From: Bacteroidales bacterium M7
Lineage (GTDB): Bacteria; Bacteroidota; Bacteroidia; Bacteroidales; Muribaculaceae
Length of the DNA stretch: 64,000 nucleotides
Direction: 5' to 3'
Assembly (NCBI GenBank): GCA_001689515.1
Contig: LUJR01000024.1
Coordinates: 62,001 to 126,000, forward strand
Under the pieces are notes generated by a model. It searched no databases, was not told where the DNA came from, and worked only from the letters and a program-made list of their open reading frames with translations. Of this stretch, positions 1 through 7,519 are shown in pieces. A program made the translations under genes and the position numbers. Position 1 is the first letter of the stretch, and every line of letters starts with the position of its first letter.

Positions 1-594
1 CCTAAAGTAGGGCTGTATCTGCCCGAAGTGCTGAGCGTGGAGGAGATAGATGCCATGATAGCCGCCATAGACCCGCAGCTGGCGGAGGCGCAGCGTAACC
101 GCGCCATCATGGAGACGCTCTACGGGTGCGGACTGCGTGTCAGCGAGCTGATAAATCTGCAGATGGGCGACATATATGCCGATGAGCATTACTTGGTGGT
201 GCAGGGCAAAGGTGACAAGCAGCGCATAGTGCCGATGTCTGACCGCAGCATAGAGGAGATAAGGGCGTATCTGCCCGAGAGGGAGATGCTGCGCATCTCT
301 CCAGCCGACCGCCACATCCTCTTTCTCAACCGTCGCGGACGGCAGCTGACGCGCTTCATGATATATCATATAGTCAGAGACCTGGCGGTGGCTGCCGGCA
401 TCCGCCGCGACATCTCGCCTCACACGCTGCGTCACTCCTTTGCGACCCATCTGCTCGAGGGGGGTGCCAACCTGCGCGCCATCCAGCAGATGCTCGGCCA
501 TGAGAGCATAGCCACGACCGAGATATACCTGCATGTCGACCGCTCGATGCTGCGCAGCGAGATATTGTCGCATCATCCTCGAAATATAGTGTGA
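1..594 (+). CDS. Tyrosine recombinase XerC/XerD, 5' end cut off
   Basis: C-terminal part of a tyrosine site-specific recombinase of the XerC/XerD type, which resolves chromosome dimers by strand exchange at dif. The frame is open to the window edge and begins with PKVGLYLPEVLSVEE, the usual linker into the catalytic domain, so the gene starts outside the window and the GTG at 28 is internal. All catalytic elements are visible: Arg in GCGLRVSEL, Lys in VQGKGDK, the HTLRHS box, His in MLGHES and the nucleophile Tyr in TTEIYLHV. About 197 of roughly 300 residues are present. XerD is the more likely paralogue from the YLPEVLS linker, but an integrase of a mobile element cannot be ruled out from this fragment. 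It is followed by a noncoding gap with a separate promoter. Confidence 0.9.
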   Translation, partial: PKVGLYLPEVLSVEEIDAMIAAIDPQLAEAQRNRAIMETLYGCGLRVSELINLQMGDIYADEHYLVVQGKGDKQRIVPMSDRSIEEIRAYLPEREMLRISPADRHILFLNRRGRQLTRFMIYHIVRDLAVAAGIRRDISPHTLRHSFATHLLEGGANLRAIQQMLGHESIATTEIYLHVDRSMLRSEILSHHPRNIV

Positions 595-664
595 TGCTCG
601 GTGTGCATCATCACAGACACCCATTTATAAAAAATGTTATTTTATTGTAGGAAATTAAGTTAAA

Positions 665-696
665 TTTGGCAGGTTTTGGATTATTATTTAACTTTG
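665..696 (+). promoter_or_regulatory. Bacteroidales promoter for a short noncoding transcript
   Basis: TTTG at 665-668 and TAACTTTG at 689-696 are separated by 20 bases, close to the Bacteroidales consensus (TTTG, about 19 bases, TAnnTTTG). Expected start of transcription is near 703. No plus-strand gene follows before a strong terminator at 760-800. Confidence 0.6.
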
Positions 697-702
697 TGAA
701 CA

Positions 703-800
703 GAACAATTCCCTCTATTAAAATCACATCCCTGTAAACATTTGATACAACATGTTTAGAATTTGAGCCTTGTCGTGAGACACGGCTCAAATTTATTTTT
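703..800 (+). ncRNA. Candidate small RNA of about 98 nt
   Basis: The interval between the promoter at 665-696 and the terminator ending at 800 holds no credible reading frame. Two stem-loops can be seen: AAACAT/ATGTTT at about 736-757, and a long terminator stem at 760-793. The next gene lies on the other strand, so this is not a leader for a downstream gene. It could still be an independently started 3' transcript of the recombinase gene. No match to a named RNA family is claimed. Confidence 0.4.
760..800 (+). terminator. Rho-independent terminator
   Basis: AATTTGAGCC (760-769) pairs with GGCTCAAATT (784-793), and an inner TGTC/GACA pair extends the stem around a GTGA loop. TATTTTT follows directly. 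It can end both recombinase read-through and the candidate small RNA. Confidence 0.8.
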
Positions 801-876
801 GTGCCCACATGAATGTGTGGCAGAGAGTCCCTCCGACCACTAGTGCCCTCCGGGACTTTCAGTTATCGTGACGTGT

Positions 877-950
877 TGAGGATGTTGCAGAACTCCGAAT
901 CGCACAATGATGTAGGATTACCACAATTGACAGGTCCTGCAACACCCTCT
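877..950. repeat. MITE-like element, copy 1, without palindrome pair
   Basis: Imperfect terminal inverted repeats, TGAGGATGTTGCAG on the left and CCTGCAACACCCTC on the right, enclose CCACAATTGACAGG. The same ends and interior recur at 21856-22011, and part of them at 19938-19980. This copy lacks the inserted palindrome pair of the other two. Small hairpins containing CCCTCCGGGAC and CCCTTCGGGAC flank it. Nothing else is seen in the 595-1106 gap besides this element, the candidate small RNA and the terminators. Confidence 0.55.
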
Positions 951-1017
951 AAGCACCAGCTTGTCCCTTCGGGACTGGTTTGTGGGCGGATGTCTTGTAC
1001 TCGGGGGAAGTGTGCCA

Positions 1018-1054
1018 TAAAAAGCCGCGGCGTAATCACTACGGCGCGGCTTTC
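1018..1054 (-). terminator. Terminator downstream of the DUF3127 gene
   Basis: AAAGCCGCG and CGCGGCTTT form a strong stem, with an inner CGTA/TACG pair. Read on the minus strand it ends in a run of T. It sits just beyond the stop codon of the minus-strand gene ending at 1107. Confidence 0.75.
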
Positions 1055-1106
1055 GCAAAATTATAATGTAAGCGGATTTCAATCCGCCATTGCACATGTA
1101 AACGTA

Positions 1107-1508
1107 TCAGAAGGGGAGATCCTCGGTGGCGTCGCCTACTGATGGGGCGAGGTCAGCGGGGGCGGCAGGCGCGGGATATCCGCCGGGGAATGTGGTGGCG
1201 GGACCTGCGGGGGGCACGGGTGCTCCGGCAGCAGGGGCTGCACCTACCTTTTCGGCTTTCCAGCCGCGGATGCTCGTGAACCAGCGGCCGTTGTATTCGC
1301 GGCTCTCGATGTCAAACGAGAGGGTCACTTCGTCACCGGGGTTGAGTATGAACTGGTCGGCACGGTCGCCGAAGAAGTCGAAGTGGACTTTCTTGGGGAA
1401 GCTGTCGTGTGTTTCCAGCACGTATTCGCGTTTTTTCCAGGGGTTGCCGGCTTTGGATGTGCCGGTCATTTCGGGAAGGGCAAGTATGATTTTACCTTGG
1501 ATTTCCAT
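1107..1508 (-). CDS. DUF3127 family protein with SSB-like acidic tail
   Basis: A 133-residue protein of the Bacteroidetes-restricted DUF3127 family, predicted to be a small OB-fold protein. The N-terminal 85 or so residues carry the family pattern MEIQGKIILALPE, then WKKREYVLET and PKKVHFDFFGD. Residues 90-120 form a low-complexity Ala/Pro/Gly linker, and the last residues are EDLPF. This layout of OB-like domain, flexible linker and acidic tip ending in Pro-Phe is that of bacterial single-stranded DNA-binding protein, whose tip recruits repair and replication enzymes. DNA binding is therefore an inference. The gene is alone, with a TATCTTTG -7 box at 1548-1555 on the minus strand and its own terminator. 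Confidence 0.8.
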   Translation of the reverse strand: MEIQGKIILALPEMTGTSKAGNPWKKREYVLETHDSFPKKVHFDFFGDRADQFILNPGDEVTLSFDIESREYNGRWFTSIRGWKAEKVGAAPAAGAPVPPAGPATTFPGGYPAPAAPADLAPSVGDATEDLPF

Positions 1509-1628
1509 ATAGTCAGTGTTGTTTCAGCTTTTGAAGTTAATAATAGGCAAAGATAGCAAAAAATCCGCGTGTTCACGGCATAAGTCGGCTGAATTTGCTG
1601 CGAAAAATTCATGGGATGTCTATGAGAA

Positions 1629-1755
1629 AACACGTCGGAGACGTGTTGGCTGTGGGAAACCCCATGTACGTTCGCTGACGCTCCGTGCATGGGGTTACGC
1701 ACAGCTGATACGTCTCCGACGTATCTCGGATGCTTTGACGTATCTCGATGCTTTG
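1629..1755. repeat. Composite hairpin repeat (CGTCGGAGACG family), locus 1
   Basis: Three palindromes follow each other: ACACGTCGGAGACGTGT (1630-1646), a hairpin with arms CCCCATG/CATGGGG (1660-1694) around ACGTTCGCTGACGCTCC, and GATACGTC/GACGTATC (1707-1725). The last one runs into an imperfect direct repeat of GACGTATCTCGGATGC. The same modules occur at 4269-4372 and 56461-56747. The unit occupies most of the 1509-1852 gap. The remainder holds the DUF3127 promoter. Confidence 0.75.
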
Positions 1756-1852
1756 TGGCGTCTCTCTACAAAAATGGACGACGGTAGGATGGATATGTGT
1801 GGATTTATGATTATTTTTGCGGTTAAACCAATCGTTATTTCAAATTATAGAG

Positions 1853-2923
1853 ATGTCACGGAAATCGAGGATGCCGGAGAGGATTCTGGTGATCAGGTTC
1901 AGGCAGATAGGGGACGCGGTGCTGGCTACGTCGGTGTGTTCGACGCTGCGGCGCACGTTTCCCGGGGCGCGGATAGATATGGTGCTCAACAGCGGGATCG
2001 CTCCGCTGTTTGAGGGGCATCCTGACATAGACCGTGTGATACGCTTCGCGCCTGAGGACAACAAGCCGCTGGGCGCTTATCTGCGCAAGGTGCGGCAGGT
2101 CATGCGCGAGGGCAGGTATGACATGATCGTGGACATGCGGTCGACAATCAGGACGCTGCTGTTTTCGCTCATGTCGCTGCGCACGCCGTGGCGACTTGGA
2201 CGCAAGAAGGGATACACGCGTCCGCTTCTCAACGCTGTGACTGAGAATGCCGCGCCTGAGTTGGATATGACCATGGTGGAGCGCGACTTGTTGCTGCTGC
2301 GTCCCTTGGAGCGGTATTTCACGATGGATTATTGCAGGGACTTCACACTGAATATCACTGAGGAAGAGCGCAGACGGTTCAGGCAGAAGATGATTGACGG
2401 CGGCATCGATGCTGACCGCAAGGTGATGCTCGTGGGCGTGTCTGCCAAGCTGCCGTGGAAGCGTTGGCGCAAGGACTACATGGTCGAGACGCTGCGGAGG
2501 GTGTTGGAACACCGCCCCGACGTCCAGATGATATTCAACTATGCTCCCGGAGAGGAGGAAGCGGAGGCGCGTGACGTGTACCGTCAGCTCGGCGAGCCTG
2601 CGAATGTGAAGATTGACATCGAGGCGAGGAGCATACGCGAGATGGCAGCCATGGCAGCGTGTTGCGACTTCTATTTCGGCAACGAAGGGGGCGGACGGCA
2701 TATAGTCCAGGCTGTGGGAGTGCCATCGTTTGCGATTTTCTCACCTTCGGGTGAGATGCAGACGTGGCTGCCGAAGACATCCACGCCTGCATCGGGAATA
2801 TCCTATATGCAGACTCTTCCCCCCGATGAAATCGAAGGGAAGAGCTATGGGGAGCTGGTGGACTCGGTCACGCCCGATGATGTGTGGCATCAGCTGAGGG
2901 ATATGATAGACAAGTTTATCTGA
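1853..2923 (+). CDS. Glycosyltransferase family 9 (heptosyltransferase-like)
   Basis: Predicted GT9 sugar transferase of the ADP-heptose:LPS heptosyltransferase type, acting at the inner membrane in lipopolysaccharide core assembly. The N-terminal Rossmann part reads ILVIRFRQIGDAVLATSV, typical of GT9, and the C-terminal donor-binding part has NEGGGRHIVQAVGVP. The ATG at 1853 is preferred (356 residues). An upstream TTG at 1817 overlaps a TATTTTTG -7-like box at 1812-1819, which would place the transcription start after 1817. The 3' end overlaps argH by 8 bases in convergent orientation. No other LPS genes are adjacent, so acceptor and sugar are unknown. Confidence 0.85.
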   Translation: MSRKSRMPERILVIRFRQIGDAVLATSVCSTLRRTFPGARIDMVLNSGIAPLFEGHPDIDRVIRFAPEDNKPLGAYLRKVRQVMREGRYDMIVDMRSTIRTLLFSLMSLRTPWRLGRKKGYTRPLLNAVTENAAPELDMTMVERDLLLLRPLERYFTMDYCRDFTLNITEEERRRFRQKMIDGGIDADRKVMLVGVSAKLPWKRWRKDYMVETLRRVLEHRPDVQMIFNYAPGEEEAEARDVYRQLGEPANVKIDIEARSIREMAAMAACCDFYFGNEGGGRHIVQAVGVPSFAIFSPSGEMQTWLPKTSTPASGISYMQTLPPDEIEGKSYGELVDSVTPDDVWHQLRDMIDKFI

Positions 2924-4211
2924 ACGGCTCCATGACGCGCTGCATCTTGGCTGCGATGCGGTCGTTGCAGAGATTGCCGATGCTGCCCTCGTGGGTGTGG
3001 TGCACGGAGCGTGTGGGCTTGTATTCGCCGCGCTGCACCTGCATGCCCACGGTCTTGTAGGCATCGCGGAACGGCATGCCTGAGAGCGCGAGGCGGTTGA
3101 CATCCTCGACAGTGAAGAGGTAGTCGTATTTGGCATCAGAGAGTATGTCCTCGTTGACCTTGATGTGCTGGAGCATGAATTCTGCCATGTCGAGGCAGTT
3201 GACCAGCTCGTCGGTGGCAGGGAAGATGATGTCTTTGAGAAGCTGGAGGTCGCGGTTATAGCCGAGGGGGAGGTTGGTGGTCAGCAGAGCCACTTCGTTG
3301 GGGAGTCCTTGGAGACGGTTGCACTTGCCGCGCATGATCTCGAACACGTCGGGATTCTTCTTGTGGGGCATGATGGAGGAGCCAGTGGTCAGTTCGTCGG
3401 GGAACTTGACGAATCCGAAGTTCTGGCACATCCACATGCACACATCCATGGCGAGATGGGCGAGTGTGGATGCTATGGCAGCTACTGCCATCGACACGGC
3501 GCGCTCCGTCTTGCCGCGGCTCATCTGGGCAGCCACGACATTGTAGTTCATGTCGGCAAAGCCGAGGAGCTGGGTGGTCATGGTGCGGTCGAGGGGGAAT
3601 GAAGAGCCGTAGCCCGCAGCCGACCCGAGAGGATTCTGGTTGGCTACATTGTAGGCTGCCACGAGCATGTGCATGTCGTCGGTGAGCGACTCGGCGTATG
3701 CGCCGAACCAGAGCCCGAACGACGAGGGCATAGCCACCTGCAGATGGGTGTAGCCCGGCATCAGCACATCCTTGTAGCGGTCGCTGAGCTGCTGGAGGCG
3801 GTTGAAGAGGCGTTCGACAGCCATGGCTATGGTGCGTAGCTCGTCACGCATGAACAGCTTGAGGTCCACAAGCACCTGGTCGTTGCGCGAGCGGCCTGCG
3901 TGTATCTTCTTGCCGAGGTCGCCGAGACGCTGGGTGAGCAGAAACTCCACCTGCGAGTGTACATCCTCCACATCGTCCTCGATGCGGAAGTCTCCGGCTT
4001 CGATGGTCTTGAGGATATCCTCGAGTCCGGCGAGGAGAGTGTCAAGTTCGTCTTTCTCAAGCAGACCTATCGACTGGAGCATCTTGATGTGAGCCATGGA
4101 GCCTTGCACGTCATAACGGGCGAGACGCAGGTCAAGGTCGCGGTCGTTGCCTACGGTGAATTTCTCTATCAGAGCATCAGGCTCGAAGCCTTTGTCCCAA
4201 AGTTTTGCCAT
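2916..4211 (-). CDS. argH: Argininosuccinate lyase
   Basis: Cytoplasmic enzyme that splits argininosuccinate into arginine and fumarate, the last step of arginine synthesis. The 431 residues cover the whole fumarase/aspartase superfamily fold. The signature loop GSSIMPHKKNPD carries the catalytic serine, and RNDQV near residue 105 is also conserved. It is last in the minus-strand arginine cluster but separated from argE' by 301 bases of repeats, so it probably has its own promoter: a TAAATTTG box at 4240-4247 with TTG 21 bases upstream. The ATG start fits the family N-terminus MAKLWDKGF. Confidence 0.95.
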   Translation of the reverse strand: MAKLWDKGFEPDALIEKFTVGNDRDLDLRLARYDVQGSMAHIKMLQSIGLLEKDELDTLLAGLEDILKTIEAGDFRIEDDVEDVHSQVEFLLTQRLGDLGKKIHAGRSRNDQVLVDLKLFMRDELRTIAMAVERLFNRLQQLSDRYKDVLMPGYTHLQVAMPSSFGLWFGAYAESLTDDMHMLVAAYNVANQNPLGSAAGYGSSFPLDRTMTTQLLGFADMNYNVVAAQMSRGKTERAVSMAVAAIASTLAHLAMDVCMWMCQNFGFVKFPDELTTGSSIMPHKKNPDVFEIMRGKCNRLQGLPNEVALLTTNLPLGYNRDLQLLKDIIFPATDELVNCLDMAEFMLQHIKVNEDILSDAKYDYLFTVEDVNRLALSGMPFRDAYKTVGMQVQRGEYKPTRSVHHTHEGSIGNLCNDRIAAKMQRVMEPFR

Positions 4212-4239
4212 ATTTTTATTGGGTTTATGTCGTTTTCTG

Positions 4240-4271
4240 CAAATTTAGTAAAAATAGCTGATGGGTCACAA
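4240..4271 (-). promoter_or_regulatory. Putative argH promoter
   Basis: On the minus strand TAAATTTG (plus-strand 4240-4247) is preceded by TTG at a distance of 21 bases. That TTG is the end of the repeat palindrome CAACCTCTCCGAGGTTG, so the repeat appears to supply the -33 element. Confidence 0.4.
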
Positions 4272-4372
4272 CCTCTCCGAGGTTGATTTGATGGTGGTGT
4301 CCTGGACCCCATGAACGTTCGCTGACGCTCCGTGCATGGGGTTTCGCACGGCTGGCACGTCTCCGACGTGCC
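4269..4372. repeat. Composite hairpin repeat (CGTCGGAGACG family), locus 2
   Basis: Three modules: CAACCTCTCCGAGGTTG (4269-4285), the CCCCATG/CATGGGG hairpin (4307-4341), and GGCACGTC/GACGTGCC (4354-4372). The module order matches 56645-56747. Together with the degenerate palindrome at 4449-4473 this makes up the 4212-4512 gap between argE' and argH. Confidence 0.75.
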
Positions 4373-4448
4373 CCCTCACCAATGGATTTTGTCCTCGCCG
4401 GGCGTGTATTCTCATCTGGCGATCCTCAGTCTGCCTTTATGGGTACGC

Positions 4449-4473
4449 GGACATGCCATGGCATGGCCCTACA
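4449..4473. repeat. GTAGGGACATGCC palindrome, degenerate single copy
   Basis: Read in the reverse orientation, GGACATGCCATGGCATG is followed by GCCCTACA, a one-base variant of the element found complete elsewhere in the window. It lies 40 bases beyond the argE' stop. Confidence 0.6.
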
Positions 4474-4512
4474 ATTCTTTGGCATATTCTGACATATATG
4501 CCGTGGTGAGTA

Positions 4513-5580
4513 TCAGAGGGTGAGGTTGGAGAGGAGGGTGGTGTAGAGGTCGATGGCTTCGGCGATTTCGCTGATGAGGATGTACTCGTCGGCGCGGTGG
4601 CTTCGCGAGGAGTCGCCGGGTCCCATCTTGAGCGAGGGGATGCCGTGCATCAGGCTCATGTCGGAGGTGGTGGGGGAGACGAAGGGGGTGCGCCCTAATG
4701 CGACAGCCCCTTTGACCAAGGGATGCGAGTCGGCGATTACCGATGCCTGGACGCGCGTGGAGCGGTGGGCTGCCTCGGTGTGGGGGCTGAGGGCTTCGCA
4801 GAGCAGTCGGGATGTCTCCTCGTTGGAGTAGGCATCGGTGGTGCGCACGTCCACCACCCAGCGGCATGTGTCGGGGACGGTGTTGTGCTGCTTGCCAGCC
4901 TCAATCTGGGTGATACTGACCTTGACTGGTCCGAGTATCTCGGAGGTGCGGTCGAAGCGGAAGTCACGCAGACGGTTGATGTCGTCCATGGCACGGTAGA
5001 TGGCGTTGATGCCTTCGTTGCGGGCGGCATGTCCGGCTACGCCGTGAGTTACGCAGTCAAGCACTATCAGTCCGCGCTCGGCGATGGCGGGTTGCATGCC
5101 GGTCGGTTCGCCCACGAGTGCCGCGTCAATCCTGATGCCCTCCTGAGCCAGAGCCGGGAGCAGCATGCGCATGCCACCTTCGCCGCCTACCTCCTCCTCG
5201 GCTGAGAGAGCCAGCAGCAGATTGTAGGGTAGATGCCGGGTGCGCAGACTGCGGAATGCGCTCGTCAACGCCACCACCGAAGCTCCGTCATCGTTGCTGC
5301 CGAGCCCGTAGAGGCGACCGTCACGGAGGAGAGGGGTGTAGGGGTCGATGGTGTAGGATGCGGCTGGACGCACGGTGTCGATGTGCGCGTTGAGCATCAG
5401 AGTCGGGCGGTCAGCCTCCCAAGTGGAAGTCTTAGCCACGATATTGTTGCCGTAACGGACTGGTTGCAGTCCCCACGCCACGAAGCGGTCATATATGAGA
5501 GTTGCCACAGCCGCCTCGTCACGACTGACGGAGGGTGTGGCAATCATCTGCTGCAGGAGGTCTATAGCGTCGTCAAGCAT
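4513..5580 (-). CDS. argE': M20 metallodeacylase of arginine synthesis (ArgE')
   Basis: Zinc-dependent M20 family amidohydrolase of 355 residues, predicted to remove the N-acyl group from N-acyl-citrulline or N-acyl-ornithine in the cytoplasm. M20 metal-site motifs are visible: NAHIDTV, GSNDDGASVVAL and LSAEEEVGGEGG, plus the dimerisation-domain histidine in GVAGHAARN. Because the pathway uses ArgF' rather than ornithine transcarbamylase, the substrate is probably N-succinyl-citrulline, as worked out in Bacteroides; that is inference from context. It overlaps argB by 8 bases, which points to co-transcription and translational coupling. Confidence 0.88.
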   Translation of the reverse strand: MLDDAIDLLQQMIATPSVSRDEAAVATLIYDRFVAWGLQPVRYGNNIVAKTSTWEADRPTLMLNAHIDTVRPAASYTIDPYTPLLRDGRLYGLGSNDDGASVVALTSAFRSLRTRHLPYNLLLALSAEEEVGGEGGMRMLLPALAQEGIRIDAALVGEPTGMQPAIAERGLIVLDCVTHGVAGHAARNEGINAIYRAMDDINRLRDFRFDRTSEILGPVKVSITQIEAGKQHNTVPDTCRWVVDVRTTDAYSNEETSRLLCEALSPHTEAAHRSTRVQASVIADSHPLVKGAVALGRTPFVSPTTSDMSLMHGIPSLKMGPGDSSRSHRADEYILISEIAEAIDLYTTLLSNLTL

Positions 5581-6352
5581 CGGTGATGGTAGTGCCTATG
5601 TCGGAGAGAATGTTATCGCTGTGCTTGATGGTCACGCTTCCCACGCCGCGGTTGATGGCGTTGAAAGCGTTGTCGATTTTGGGTATCATGCCGTCAGCCA
5701 CGATGTTGTCGCGGCGCAGGTCCTCGTAGATTGACGGTGTGATGATGGAGATGACGCTGTCGGGGTCATCGACATCGCGGAGCACGCCGTTGCGCTCGAA
5801 GCAGTAGATAAGTTCTACCGGTGCTATGCGAGAGGTGGCGATAGCCACCGACGAAGCCACCGAGTCGGCGTTGCAGTTGAGCAGGTTGCCTTTGCCGTCG
5901 TGGGTGATGGCGCAGAACACCGGCACGATGTCCTGACGGAGCACATATTCTATATAGAGGTCGTTGATGTCGGCGGGGTTGATGTCGCCTACAAATCCGT
6001 AGTCCACGGGGTTGGCAGGACGCTTGGTGGCGCGGATGCAGTCGGCGTCGGCGCCGGTGAGTCCGAGGGCGTTGCAGCCGACAGCCTGGAGGGTAGCCAC
6101 GATGCGCTTGTTGATAAGCCCGGCGTAGACCATCGTCACCACATCGAGCGTGTCACGGTCGGTAACGCGGCGTCCGTCAATCATCTGGGTAGGGATGTCG
6201 AGCCGTTTGCTCAGACGTGTAGCCTCCTTGCCTCCGCCGTGGATGAGAATCTTGGGCGACTTGATGGAGGCGAACTCGCGGATGAAGCGGTCGAGAGCGT
6301 CGGGATTGTCAACGACGTTGCCGCCGATTTTGAAAACTTTGACGGGAGCCAT
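5573..6352 (-). CDS. argB: N-acyl-glutamate kinase
   Basis: Amino acid kinase family enzyme of 259 residues that phosphorylates N-acyl-glutamate, the second step of arginine synthesis. The phosphate-binding motifs KIGGNVV (N-terminus) and ILIHGGGKEATR are present, and LLNCNADSVAS and the C-terminal GMIPKIDNAF segment match the family. In Bacteroides the pathway uses succinylated intermediates, so N-succinylglutamate is the likely substrate. The gene overlaps argE' by 8 bases and follows argF' after a 71-base gap filled by a 9-base tandem repeat. Confidence 0.93.
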   Translation of the reverse strand: MAPVKVFKIGGNVVDNPDALDRFIREFASIKSPKILIHGGGKEATRLSKRLDIPTQMIDGRRVTDRDTLDVVTMVYAGLINKRIVATLQAVGCNALGLTGADADCIRATKRPANPVDYGFVGDINPADINDLYIEYVLRQDIVPVFCAITHDGKGNLLNCNADSVASSVAIATSRIAPVELIYCFERNGVLRDVDDPDSVISIITPSIYEDLRRDNIVADGMIPKIDNAFNAINRGVGSVTIKHSDNILSDIGTTITDA

Positions 6353-6360
6353 ATCTTGGG

Positions 6361-6417
6361 ATAAATCTTATAAAATTTATAGGTCTTATAAGATTTATAA
6401 GACCTATAAGAATTATA
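6361..6417. repeat. 9-base tandem repeat between argF' and argB
   Basis: About six degenerate units of the type TTATAAGAC/TTATAAATC. A perfect 13-base inverted repeat ATAGGTCTTATAA/TTATAAGACCTAT (6379-6407, loop GAT) is built from them. Related arrays lie at 10858-10898 and 11638-11685. Confidence 0.7.
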
Positions 6418-6423
6418 TTTTGA

Positions 6424-7377
6424 TCAGAGGGATTCGAGCATGCGCTTGATGACTGTCTGGGCTGAGATCTCGCGGTTGGCAGCCTCGGGGATCACGATGC
6501 TGCGGGGCGACTCGATGACATCGTCGGTGACGATCATGTTGCGGCGCACCGGCAGGCAGTGCATGAAATATGCGTTGTCGGTCAGAGCCATCTTGGCTGA
6601 GTCGACAGTCCATGAGCGGTCAGTGGAGAGGATTTTGCCGTAGTTGGGGTCGGCATATGCGCTCCAGTTCTTGGCATATACGAAGTCGGCACCGGCGAGA
6701 GCCTTGTCCTGGTCATACTCCACGCGGGCGTTGCCTACAAATCGAGGGTTAAGCTCGTAACCGTGGGGATGGGTGATGACGAAATCGTAGTCGGCGGCGT
6801 TCATCCACTCTGCAAACGAGTTGGGGACAGCCTGCGGCAATGCGCGGGGATGCGGCGCCCATGTCATGACCACCTTGGGACGCTCCTTGGTCTTGTGCTC
6901 CTCGATGGTGATGAGGTCGGCAAACGCCTGAAGCGGATGGCATGTCGCAGCCTCCATACTGAATACGGGGCGTCCGGAGTATTTGATGAACTGCTCGATG
7001 ACACGTTCCTCATAGTCGGCAGCTTTGTCGGTAAGGCTCGCGAACGAACGCACACCGATCAGGTCGCAGTAGCAGCCCATGACGGGGATTGCCTCGAGCA
7101 GGTGCTCAGCCTTGTCGCCGTCCATGATGACTCCGCGCTCAGTCTCGAGTTTCCACGCGCCCTGGTTCACATCGAGCACTATGACGTTCATGCCGAGGTT
7201 CATGGCAGCCTTCTGTGTGGAGAGGCGTGTGCGCAGACTGGAGTTGAAAAATATCATCATCAGTGTGCGGTTACGCCCGAGGTGCTGATGGGCGAAGCGG
7301 TCACGCTTGATTTCAAGGGCTTCGGCGACAGCCTTGTCAAGAGGTCCTATGTCGTTGACAGAGAGGAAACGTTTCAT
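6424..7377 (-). CDS. argF': N-succinyl-ornithine carbamoyltransferase (ArgF')
   Basis: Transcarbamylase of 317 residues in the N-acyl-ornithine branch. It transfers carbamoyl phosphate to N-acyl-L-ornithine. The carbamoyl-phosphate site FNSSLRTR (about 44-51), the HCLPVRR motif near residue 270, and segments such as NQGAWKLETERGVIMDGDK match the Bacteroides fragilis enzyme. Position 90, which decides acyl specificity (Glu in acetyl-type, Pro in the B. fragilis succinyl-type enzyme), is Ala here (MDGDKA). From recall, a small residue there favours the succinyl substrate. It lies between argD and argB, and the gap to argD carries a perfect inverted repeat pair. Confidence 0.92.
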   Translation of the reverse strand: MKRFLSVNDIGPLDKAVAEALEIKRDRFAHQHLGRNRTLMMIFFNSSLRTRLSTQKAAMNLGMNVIVLDVNQGAWKLETERGVIMDGDKAEHLLEAIPVMGCYCDLIGVRSFASLTDKAADYEERVIEQFIKYSGRPVFSMEAATCHPLQAFADLITIEEHKTKERPKVVMTWAPHPRALPQAVPNSFAEWMNAADYDFVITHPHGYELNPRFVGNARVEYDQDKALAGADFVYAKNWSAYADPNYGKILSTDRSWTVDSAKMALTDNAYFMHCLPVRRNMIVTDDVIESPRSIVIPEAANREISAQTVIKRMLESL

Positions 7378-7413
7378 ATGGGGTTATTTGGTGTTTATGA
7401 TTATCGTTAAGTC

Positions 7414-7488
7414 GTAGGGACGCGGCGTGCCGCGTCATCATATCAGGCGGTGTATTGCGATTGATGACGCGGCACGCCGCGTCCCTAC
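7414..7488. repeat. GTAGGGACGCGGC variant palindrome, inverted pair
   Basis: Perfect 27-base inverted repeats at 7414-7440 and 7462-7488. Each starts GTAGGGAC, then the palindrome GCGGCGTGCCGC and GTCATCA. The GTAGGGAC border and paired layout equal those of the ATGCC-type element, but the palindrome core differs. It lies in the 142-base gap between argD and argF'. Confidence 0.85.
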
Positions 7489-7519
7489 AATCAGAGGATA
7501 AACATGTCTTGTTTTTTGT

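Noticed and set aside
813..1142. Plus-strand frame of 109 codons between the recombinase and DUF3127 genes
   Set aside because: It consists of repeat and terminator sequence, and its translation has no family resemblance.
1856..2701. Minus-strand frame of 281 codons opposite the GT9 gene
   Set aside because: Antisense to a recognised glycosyltransferase and His/Arg-rich.
6361..6417. ArgR operator array
   Set aside because: The TTATAA units do not match the known ArgR box pattern, and they lie inside the operon rather than at its promoter.
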